Positions 20,107-26,302 of a stretch of DNA of 26,302 nucleotides are shown here, piece by piece. A program made the position numbers and the translations under genes. Source of the stretch: JBBDIM01 sp040880405 (GTDB lineage: Bacteria > Planctomycetota > Planctomycetia > Pirellulales > Pirellulaceae); assembly GCA_040880405.1 (NCBI GenBank), contig JBBDIM010000107.1, positions 1 to 26,302 of the forward strand. The letters run 5' to 3'. Every line of letters starts with the position of its first letter. The first letter of the stretch is position 1. Under the pieces are notes generated by a model that did not search any database, was not told the DNA's origin, and saw only the letters and a list, made by a program, of their open reading frames with translations.

Positions 20107-21744
20107 TCATCGGGCCTCTTTCTCCCGCAGGGGGCGCGGAATCGGTTTGATCAGTTTCACCTCAACAGCGTTCTTCTGTTCGGGCCCCGGGGTGGTGCGT
20201 CCTTGGGCGATAGCCGCTTCCATCGCGGCCTTCATGTTGGCGACTCGTTCAGGGTGCTGCTCGACAAGGTTCGTCTCTTCGCTGGGGTCGTCCGCCAAGT
20301 TGTAAAGCTGGAAGTCAGGCAGGTCGGCGTGGGTCTCTTTCCCGGGCCGCGGAAAACTCCAACCGCCGGAACCAGGGCAGAGGGCCAACTTCCACTGGCC
20401 GTCGCGGATGGCGAAGCTACCGTTGATCGACTGGCTAATGATGCTTTCGCGAATTGGCTTTTCGACCGTGTCTCGCAGAGCTGGCAAGAAGCTGACGCTG
20501 TCCTCTCCCTGGGTTGGTTCCAGTTTCGCGCCGAGCATCTCGGCGAAGGTAGCCATGAAATCGGTTTGCCCGATCAATTGATCGCTTTCGCTCCCCGCTT
20601 TCACCTGGCCCGGCCAGCGGACGATCAGCGGCACGCGATGTCCCCCTTCGTACAAGTCCGCCTTGTGCCCGCGATAGATGTAGCTCGGTTGATGCCCCGC
20701 CGCGTGAAGTTCGGGAAACTTCGCCTGAGGCGAACAACCGTTGTCGGTGGTGAAGACGACAATCGTGTTTTCAGCAACGCCCTGCGTTTCTAGCGCCTCC
20801 AGCAGCCGACCCATGTCGGCGTCGATCTGCATTACAAAATCAGCGTAGGGGTTGATGCCGCTTTTGCCTTGCCATTTGGACGTGGGGACAATCGGCGTAT
20901 GCGGTGCGGCGAGGGGCACGTAGGCGAAGAACGGCTTATCCTCTTGGACACGCTGGCCGATGTACTCGATGGTGTGGTCTATGATCCCCTCCTGCACGTC
21001 GATCGCCTCGAAATCTTCGCCGGCCGGCCCAGGCCGATGGAACGCCTTGGTCACGCTCGCCACTTCGGTTGGCAGGCGGTCGTCGATCCACACGTAGGGG
21101 TACATGTCGAGCGAGGCGCTGATCCCGTAAAAGTGATCGAACCCCCGATCGACCGGGCCCGCTTGAATCGGCGAGGTGTAATCAACGTTCGAGAGGTCGT
21201 CAAACGGCTGGCTAAAGTTGCCGCGGTCGTTGGCCGTTTGACCACCTTTCAGCGGCCAGCTCATCCCCAAATGCCACTTGCCGACACAAGCGGTATGGTA
21301 CCCGGCCTGTTGAAACAGCCCTCCCAGCGTCAAACGATCTTCCTCGATCAGCGGCGGAGAAAACCCACCCAACACGCCACTTTGCAGCCGGGTGCGCCAA
21401 TGATAACGACCGGTGAGTAAGCTGTACCGCGTCGGCGTGCAGACGCCAGAGGAAGTGTGGGCGTCGGTGAACTTCATCCCTTCACCAGCCAAGCGGTCGA
21501 TATGCGGCGTGGGAATCTTGGCATCGGGATTGTAAGCCCCCACGTCGCCATACCCCATGTCATCGGCAAGCACGATCAGCACGTTGGGCCGTTGCGGCAC
21601 CTCGGCCAAGACTTCGCTGGCAGTCGTGCCCCAGCCAAGCAGGACAGCGATCAGCAGGAGTCGGCGAAATGCAAGGCGAGTTCTCAGGCCGCGATATCGT
21701 GCGTTTCCAGCAGGCGCGGAAACACGGGAGAAGGCAAAATTCAT
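20107..21744 (-). CDS. Secreted arylsulfatase-type sulfatase 2
   Basis: This is a second sulfatase, 545 residues. The N-terminal signal has a long basic n-region (about 30 residues) before LLLIAVLLGWGTTASEVLAE. Family motifs are VLADDMGYGDVGAYNP (metal Asp pair), C102-TPTR with YSLLTGRYHWRTRLQSG (formylglycine site), KWHLG, and FTTDNGCSP. GHKADLYEGGHRVPLIVRWPG precedes the C-terminal subdomain. The sequence differs strongly from sulfatase 1, so the two probably belong to different subfamilies and act on different sulfate esters, rather than being a recent duplication. The ATG at 21744 has GAGGT seven to eight bases upstream, and a promoter candidate lies at 21786-21814. The substrate is unknown; A-type sulfatases of this form are abundant in planctomycetes. 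Export and activity depend on a maturase not seen in the window. Confidence 0.93.
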   Translation of the reverse strand: MNFAFSRVSAPAGNARYRGLRTRLAFRRLLLIAVLLGWGTTASEVLAEVPQRPNVLIVLADDMGYGDVGAYNPDAKIPTPHIDRLAGEGMKFTDAHTSSGVCTPTRYSLLTGRYHWRTRLQSGVLGGFSPPLIEEDRLTLGGLFQQAGYHTACVGKWHLGMSWPLKGGQTANDRGNFSQPFDDLSNVDYTSPIQAGPVDRGFDHFYGISASLDMYPYVWIDDRLPTEVASVTKAFHRPGPAGEDFEAIDVQEGIIDHTIEYIGQRVQEDKPFFAYVPLAAPHTPIVPTSKWQGKSGINPYADFVMQIDADMGRLLEALETQGVAENTIVVFTTDNGCSPQAKFPELHAAGHQPSYIYRGHKADLYEGGHRVPLIVRWPGQVKAGSESDQLIGQTDFMATFAEMLGAKLEPTQGEDSVSFLPALRDTVEKPIRESIISQSINGSFAIRDGQWKLALCPGSGGWSFPRPGKETHADLPDFQLYNLADDPSEETNLVEQHPERVANMKAAMEAAIAQGRTTPGPEQKNAVEVKLIKPIPRPLREKEAR

Positions 21745-21785
21745 GGGCGGGACCTCGTCGAAGGGGCAATGGACGGTTTGCTGCC

Positions 21786-21814
21786 AGTATCGTCCCTCGC
21801 GGAAGTCAGGTCAA
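21786..21814 (-). promoter_or_regulatory. Sigma70-type promoter of sulfatase 2
   Basis: On the minus strand TTGACC (21809-21814) and GATACT (21786-21791) are separated by exactly 17 bases, placing the transcript start near 21779, about 35 bases before the ATG at 21744. A hairpin (21823-21852) lies directly upstream. Confidence 0.5.
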
Positions 21815-21822
21815 CGATCGCC

Positions 21823-21879
21823 TCAGGGGCGCAAGCCGGCGTCGCCCCCTGACAAGGGTTCATGGGGCGTTCCCCCTTG
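21823..21879 (-). terminator. Paired hairpins downstream of the TPR-redoxin gene
   Basis: Two hairpins lie back to back: TCAGGGGCG (21823-21831) with CGCCCCCTGA (21843-21852, one bulged C), then CAAGGG (21853-21858) with CCCTTG (21874-21879). They sit between the end of the TPR-redoxin gene and the sulfatase 2 promoter, so transcription termination is a reasonable role. No T tract is present. Confidence 0.4.
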
Positions 21880-21995
21880 AGGGCATTATCTTTGCGTTTG
21901 GGCCCCCGAACCTGGCGAATGCTGACGGAACCGTCCAGTACCGTCTCGATGGTGGAGATGGTCTATGTGGCCGCGACACGCGTGGGACATCGAGA

Positions 21996-24560
21996 TTAGC
22001 CTGCAGCAGCGGTTCCCTCTCGTGGTTCGCCAGAGAGTGGCAAACGGAGTAGCCGCTGCGATTCCTGTAGCAGAAATTTCGCGTCCGTGAACGGCTCGGC
22101 TCCGAGATCCTGCCAGCGAATCTGCCCCGCCCCGTCAATCAGAAACGTCCCGTGGAGCGGCTGTTGCTCGAAATCGTCAACACAGCGGTAGGCCGAGAAG
22201 ACTTTCTGGTCGGGATCTGCCAGCAGCGGAAAAGGGATGTTGTTGGTCGCCGCGTAGCTTTCAGCCGCCTTCTGCAAGGTAGGCAAATCACTGGAGCCAA
22301 TCGCGACCAAATCGATCCCGACAGCGGAAAATTCATCACGCAGGGGCGCAAATGTCTGCAGTTGTTCGACACAGTGCAGGCAGCCAAAGCCGAGATAGAA
22401 AATGACAACCACCGGCCGCCCCTGATAATCGGCCAAACTCAACGGCTGCTGCTCCGTCGAAGGCAAGGTCCACTGCGGCGCGGGCACCGGCTCCCATGTG
22501 AGTGGTCCTAGGGTCTCAAGCTCCGGCCGCTCGCCGACATCGTCACGATGCCGATATTCGCGATTCCAGTTCTCGGCATGCCCGAGCGATTTGGCCAGCG
22601 GGGCGAGATCAGCAAAGACCGAGCGTTCATGATCGATCAGCGCTGACAACTCCCGCATCCGCTCAAACGCTTTTTTCGCCTCCTCCGGCTTGTTGAGCTC
22701 ATGCAGAATCCTCGCATAAACCGCCAGCGGCAGGACTTCCTCGCGGGCCGCATCCACGGCTGCTTTGGCCTGCTTCTCCGCTTCCTCTGAGTCTCCCGCC
22801 GCCAAATGAGCCCTGGCCAGTTCCGTTTTGGTCACGTCGCTGGCTTTCTTATAGTGCGTGAGCGCCTGCTCATGCTCCCCGGCTTGCTGCGCCTGCACGG
22901 CTTGCAGATGCGCGAGGGCTTTCTCTAGATTGCCGATCCGCGTTTGCACTTCTTTTTTCGTCAAAGGTTTGGCGGGCGCGTCCTTCTTCTCCTCTTCGCC
23001 CTTCTCCCCTTCGGGCTTGTCCGCCGGGTCCTTCGCGGGCTCCGCTTTCTCTGTGTCAGCCTGTTCGGTGCTAGGTTGATCGGTGGCAGCTTGATCGTCC
23101 TCGGGTTGCTCAGAAGGTTGCTGGTCGTCTTCGGTCTTGTTGTCTCCTTCGGTCTTGCTCGATTCCGCCTTCTCTTTCGCGGCCGCCTCACTTTTCTGAT
23201 TCAAGTCGGCCAGTTGTTGTTGGTGTTCTTCCAACAGCGTTTGCAGCGTTTGCTCTTGTTTCTCGGCTTGTTCCGCCTGACCCAACTGCAGTTGAGCAAC
23301 CGCCAGATAGCGGGTTTTCCGCACACGGGCTCCAAAATCGGCGTCCACTTCCAGATACGGCGTCTCCGCCAGGTCGGTCAATTCCTGCCAAAGCTCGAAT
23401 TGAATCAGCGTATCGAGCAGCCGAGTTCGTCCCCGAGCCACCGCGCTGCTATTTTTCTCGGCCGAATTGTGTTGCGGATGTCGGGGGATCTCGATCAGAT
23501 TGGTCGCAATTCCCAGCGCCTTGGTGATGTTGCCGGTCTTGATCAAATTCCGCACCAACCATTCCTGATTGTGCGTGTAGTTGTGAATTTCCGTCGGCAA
23601 CACGTAGTCGTGCATCATGTGCCGATGGTCAACCCGGCTAGAAGCTTCCTGTTGCCAGCAGGCATCTTCGTAGCGTTTCAGGCCAGAGTAAATGTGCCCG
23701 CTCATGTGCCACATGTGGGCGATGCTCGGAGCCGACTGTCCGCACTGGGCCGCCGAATCGAGGGCCCTTGTCCGTTTCTTGTTGTCCCACAGATGGATCC
23801 GATAGTGATGCGCCGGATGCATCGGCTGCTGTTCGAAGACCCGTGCCAGTAAACTGTCGACCGCTTCCCGACTCGTCACGCCGAGTGCTTTGCCCGATTT
23901 GTTCCAGAACAGATGCAACGCGAGAAACGCTTTGGCTTCCGTGTCGCCCGGATATTCGTGTACGATATCTTCAAGGGCATCCACAAACGCCTGCCAGCGA
24001 GCTTTGTCGTCTTTGTATTCCTTGTGGTGAGCCGCATGCAGGGCAGCGATCCATTTCTGTTCGTATTTGTTGGCGTGGCTGCGCAGGTCGTGGGCTTTGG
24101 TGATGAACTCTTTGGCCCGCTCCGGATTTCCTTCGTTGGCCATTGCCATGCCCCAGTAGGCAATCGCACATTCCGGATCGAGCGCCGCCGCTTGACGGAA
24201 CGACCGCTCCGCTTCCAGAAACCAGAAGCCATGCAGTTGCCCAATCCCCTGATTAAAGAAGGCCTGCACCTGCGGAACTTCCGAACCAACCGGGAAATCA
24301 ACCGCGCCGGTCCCCTCCATCAAATAAGCCTGTTGCCGCGGCCCGGTATTGAAACTCTCGCCGTGCAGAGAATGCCCCGGATGCCATTCTTCCTCGTCGG
24401 CCGCTTCCGGCTGCTCTGGGGGTTGTTCTTGCTCGGTCGAACCGGCAGACGCGGGCGTGGAGTCCGCCGCTGGTGATTCTGCCCGCAGGGGAGAGGTCCC
24501 CACACACAGCAGCATCATTCCGACCAGAAACCAGCGCTTTGTCGATTGCATCACAGACAT
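21996..24560 (-). CDS. Exported TPR protein with charged linker and C-terminal redoxin domain
   Basis: This is about 854 residues from the chosen start; the frame is open to an ATG at 24599. I prefer 24560 (or 24551) because it places the signal peptide (STKRWFLVGMMLLCVGTSPLRAE) at the N-terminus. After an E/P-rich spacer come WHPGHSLHGE and TPR-like repeats (FNQGIGQLHGFWFLEAERS, FRQAAALDPECAIAYWG) in a His- and Trp-rich domain to about residue 440. A linker at about 453-532, made almost only of E, K, D, Q, P, A and T, follows, then more TPR-like helices. The C-terminal AhpC/TSA-redoxin domain (about 685-840) has a CLHC motif (C727/C730), LLADPDQKVFSAY and GTFLIDGAGQIRW. A periplasmic thiol-redox or scaffolding role is likely. 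No partner is evident besides the upstream cytochrome gene. Confidence 0.82.
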   Translation of the reverse strand: MSVMQSTKRWFLVGMMLLCVGTSPLRAESPAADSTPASAGSTEQEQPPEQPEAADEEEWHPGHSLHGESFNTGPRQQAYLMEGTGAVDFPVGSEVPQVQAFFNQGIGQLHGFWFLEAERSFRQAAALDPECAIAYWGMAMANEGNPERAKEFITKAHDLRSHANKYEQKWIAALHAAHHKEYKDDKARWQAFVDALEDIVHEYPGDTEAKAFLALHLFWNKSGKALGVTSREAVDSLLARVFEQQPMHPAHHYRIHLWDNKKRTRALDSAAQCGQSAPSIAHMWHMSGHIYSGLKRYEDACWQQEASSRVDHRHMMHDYVLPTEIHNYTHNQEWLVRNLIKTGNITKALGIATNLIEIPRHPQHNSAEKNSSAVARGRTRLLDTLIQFELWQELTDLAETPYLEVDADFGARVRKTRYLAVAQLQLGQAEQAEKQEQTLQTLLEEHQQQLADLNQKSEAAAKEKAESSKTEGDNKTEDDQQPSEQPEDDQAATDQPSTEQADTEKAEPAKDPADKPEGEKGEEEKKDAPAKPLTKKEVQTRIGNLEKALAHLQAVQAQQAGEHEQALTHYKKASDVTKTELARAHLAAGDSEEAEKQAKAAVDAAREEVLPLAVYARILHELNKPEEAKKAFERMRELSALIDHERSVFADLAPLAKSLGHAENWNREYRHRDDVGERPELETLGPLTWEPVPAPQWTLPSTEQQPLSLADYQGRPVVVIFYLGFGCLHCVEQLQTFAPLRDEFSAVGIDLVAIGSSDLPTLQKAAESYAATNNIPFPLLADPDQKVFSAYRCVDDFEQQPLHGTFLIDGAGQIRWQDLGAEPFTDAKFLLQESQRLLRLPLSGEPREGTAAAG

Positions 24561-24632
24561 CCGCTCCCCACTGAAAAGTTCACTGAATTGCATTGCCATC
24601 TGTCACCGCGTGGTCTTACTCACCGGAACAGA

Positions 24633-24647
24633 GCAGAGTAACTCTGC
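24633..24647. other. Hairpin in the leader region of the TPR-redoxin gene
   Basis: GCAGAG-TAA-CTCTGC is a perfect six-base-pair stem with a three-base loop, about 75 bases before the likely start. It may be a 5' leader structure. The rest of 24600-24892 holds only a weak promoter candidate. Confidence 0.35.
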
Positions 24648-24695
24648 GGAGTAATCATTCACGGCCCGGCCACGCCGAGCAACAGCGCAAGCGCC

Positions 24696-24723
24696 AGAAT
24701 AGCGACGTTTCTGAGGATTGCAA
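24696..24723 (-). promoter_or_regulatory. Possible promoter of the TPR-redoxin gene
   Basis: On the minus strand TTGCAA (24718-24723) and TATTCT (24696-24701) are separated by 16 bases, about 135 bases upstream of the likely start. Matches are fair in both boxes, so it is tentative. Confidence 0.3.
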
Positions 24724-24892
24724 GTAAATCACTCGCCGGTGACTAGCGCTGGGCCGAATTGGGGTCCCGAGACAGACCTTTCATCACTCGCGGGCCAAGC
24801 GGCCCCCTCACTCCTCCCGCCAACCGATTCGCAAAGCCTCTCCGCCGCGTAGAGCCATACTCCGGGCCGTGAACCGCTACCGGCGGGCAACG

Positions 24893-26248
24893 CTATTGCA
24901 GACTGCTAAGGTAGGCAAGCAGATCTGCGATTTCCGAGGCGGACATGTCTTGCATAAGAAGCTCCGGCATTAGTGATATTTCCTGGGGCTTTAGAATTTC
25001 GACCTCTGCGGCCGGAACTTGGATTTGCTTGTTTCGGCTGTCCCGTAGGGTGATGACTCGATCCGTTTTACTCTCTAGCAGTCCCGAGTAGGCTTGGCCA
25101 TCGATCGTTTGCAGCATCCAGGTTAGGTACTGGGGTTCGATCTCGCGGGAGGGTTCGAGAATGCTTTGTAATAAATGTTCGGAAGTTCGCTTCCTGCCTA
25201 TCTTGCTCAGTTCTGGACCGACCTTCCCCCCCTGTCCTTCAATTCGGTGACAAGCATTGCATTGAACCGAGTCGGTATGGAAGAATATTTTCTTTCCTCG
25301 CGCCAGGTCTCCTGGAATCTTCAAAACCTGTTGGGGCGTGACGGCATCGGTTCGGCGGGGAAGCCGCTCATCTGGCGGCAGGTAAGCTTCAAACAGCTCG
25401 CGAACCAGTGCCTCGGGATGATGGGCCCCGGCACGAATTACCTCGTGACGTAGCGGGTCGGAAGGTTCTTGGGCCTCGACCCAGCGGTGAAGCCGCATCG
25501 CATGATCGGTCGATGCGAGAAGCTCTTCGATGGCCGAAGCATGGCCTTCTTCCGCAAGGGTTTCCGATATGTCGGAGGTCTCTTCGCGAACGTCGCTTCC
25601 CAACTCTTCAATCCAGCGATAGAGCATCTCGATCCCTACGCGATCGACCTGGGTGGAACCGCGGGGCATCCGCCCTCGGCCCGTCTTGGCAAGGCGAAAC
25701 ATCAAGACAGAGCGATACGGATCGCCGGGGATGATGATCCGCGGATCGCTTAGCCCAAACTTACCTTGCAGCGGCGAGATCCCTATGGCTTTCGTCTCTT
25801 CAAGCGACAGCTCGACCCGGAAATCGATCTCGGCATTGCCTCCCACCGCGGCCTGATGACAATGGGCGCAATTGACATGAAGATATGATCGAACCCGCTC
25901 GGTAAGGCTGTGGGTCTCGTCGTAGGGATCTACCAATCGGGCCGGCAATCGCTCCTTCGGGGGCGAGTTCAAGGGAACGCTGCTTCGGGGGGGCTCCAAG
26001 GTTCGAGTGAAGAGGCCCATCCGATCGAAGACCTCCAACTGGTTTCCGCTTTGACCCTCAGTCAATGATGGCCGATCGAGCTGAGTCAGATTGAATGCCA
26101 AAGTGTGACCGGCCCCCGAATTATGGCATCGGGCGCACTGGGCCCGACCCTCAAAGCTCCATGGTTGGATGCGCCGTCCACCGAGTGCTTCGGGGTCGGC
26201 AATCACGAACTCCGTCTGAGCCCCTTCGGCGGTTACAAGGGTGGCATC
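24893..26248 (-). CDS. N-terminally truncated multi-haem c-type cytochrome-domain protein (probable gene remnant)
   Basis: The readable frame runs from 26248 to the TAG at 24893-24895; the only start-like codon near its head is GTG at 26206 (437 residues from there). Three haem c sites are seen, numbered from that GTG: CARCH (24-28), CAHCH (113-117) and CNACH (316-320). The first part (QCARCHNSGAGHTLAFNLTQLDR ... PGDPYRSVLMFRLAKTGRGRMP) resembles the diheme HNE_0200-type domain. The last 130 residues (ACHRIEGQGGKVGPELSKIG ... SEIADLLAYLSSLQ) are the planctomycete/verrucomicrobia haem-binding domain. Family-like sequence (DATLVTAEGAQTEF) continues upstream of the GTG and stops abruptly at an in-frame TAG (26249-26251). 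The signal peptide and N-terminal part, often a sugar-dehydrogenase-like propeller in relatives, are missing. The protein would not be exported, so the gene is probably broken. Confidence 0.8.
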   Translation of the reverse strand, partial: DATLVTAEGAQTEFVIADPEALGGRRIQPWSFEGRAQCARCHNSGAGHTLAFNLTQLDRPSLTEGQSGNQLEVFDRMGLFTRTLEPPRSSVPLNSPPKERLPARLVDPYDETHSLTERVRSYLHVNCAHCHQAAVGGNAEIDFRVELSLEETKAIGISPLQGKFGLSDPRIIIPGDPYRSVLMFRLAKTGRGRMPRGSTQVDRVGIEMLYRWIEELGSDVREETSDISETLAEEGHASAIEELLASTDHAMRLHRWVEAQEPSDPLRHEVIRAGAHHPEALVRELFEAYLPPDERLPRRTDAVTPQQVLKIPGDLARGKKIFFHTDSVQCNACHRIEGQGGKVGPELSKIGRKRTSEHLLQSILEPSREIEPQYLTWMLQTIDGQAYSGLLESKTDRVITLRDSRNKQIQVPAAEVEILKPQEISLMPELLMQDMSASEIADLLAYLSSLQ

Positions 26249-26302
26249 CTACGCCGTTAACCCTTTTATGTTCAAAAAAAGTAAGTCTTGATGCGACTTA
26301 GA
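26249..26302. mobile_element. Probable mobile-element end or rearrangement junction disrupting the cytochrome gene
   Basis: The cytochrome-domain homology stops at 26248. The remaining 54 bases are AT-rich (seven A in a row, AAGTAAGTC, TTTTATG) in a GC-rich setting and do not read as the expected protein in the cytochrome frame. An insertion-sequence end is the simplest reading, but only the edge is visible and no terminal repeat or transposase can be shown. Confidence 0.35.

Noticed and set aside
22944..23852. A 302-codon plus-strand frame rich in Leu, Arg and Phe
   Set aside because: It is the antisense of the E/K-rich linker and TPR region of the redoxin gene; its composition follows from that bias.

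Overview
The window looks like chromosomal DNA of a planctomycete, probably of the Pirellulaceae group. This is inferred from gene content, not from a marker gene. The signs are secreted sulfatases with the C-x-P-x-R formylglycine motif, a planctomycete/verrucomicrobia-type haem-binding domain at the C-terminus of a multi-haem protein, type II secretion-like pseudopilins of more than 300 residues, GC-rich coding DNA and weak Shine-Dalgarno signals. No rRNA, tRNA, CRISPR array or complete mobile element was seen.

Region 1 (57-9201, minus strand) is a type II secretion / type IV pilus assembly cluster. In transcription order it holds a small exported protein of unknown function, a PilB/GspE ATPase, a PilT-type retraction ATPase, a second PilB/GspE ATPase, a GspF/PilC platform protein and two long pseudopilins. 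Consensus-like promoters precede the first ATPase gene (8585-8614) and pilT (6665-6693). The platform protein carries an extra stretch of about 60 residues with two predicted membrane segments. The last pseudopilin has Ala instead of Gly before the processing site. No secretin, prepilin peptidase or GspL/M gene lies in the window.

Region 2 (9202-12310, plus strand) holds an outer-membrane beta-barrel protein, divergent from the exported protein and preceded by a good sigma70-type promoter, then an SLC13-type transporter with two RCK_C domains.

Region 3 (12311-16207) contains a large minus-strand gene fusing a PlsC acyltransferase, an acyl-carrier domain and an AMP-forming acyl ligase, probably a self-contained lysophospholipid or fatty-acid re-acylation enzyme. 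Both flanking intergenic regions are packed with modular palindromic repeats. The two copies of one repeat have the same flanks but an inverted core.

Region 4 (16208-20064, plus strand) encodes a proline racemase-family hydroxyproline epimerase overlapping a FAD-dependent D-amino-acid dehydrogenase, the first two steps of trans-4-hydroxy-L-proline breakdown. The second gene ends in a strong hairpin covering its stop codon. A secreted sulfatase with its own promoter follows. A second sulfatase (20107-21744) is convergent. Together they suit a marine or algal-polymer lifestyle (inference).

Region 5 (21996-26302, minus strand) has an exported TPR protein with a charged linker and a C-terminal redoxin domain. 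After it comes a multi-haem c-type cytochrome-domain gene whose reading frame is cut off at 26249 by AT-rich DNA of different character, probably a mobile-element end or another rearrangement junction.
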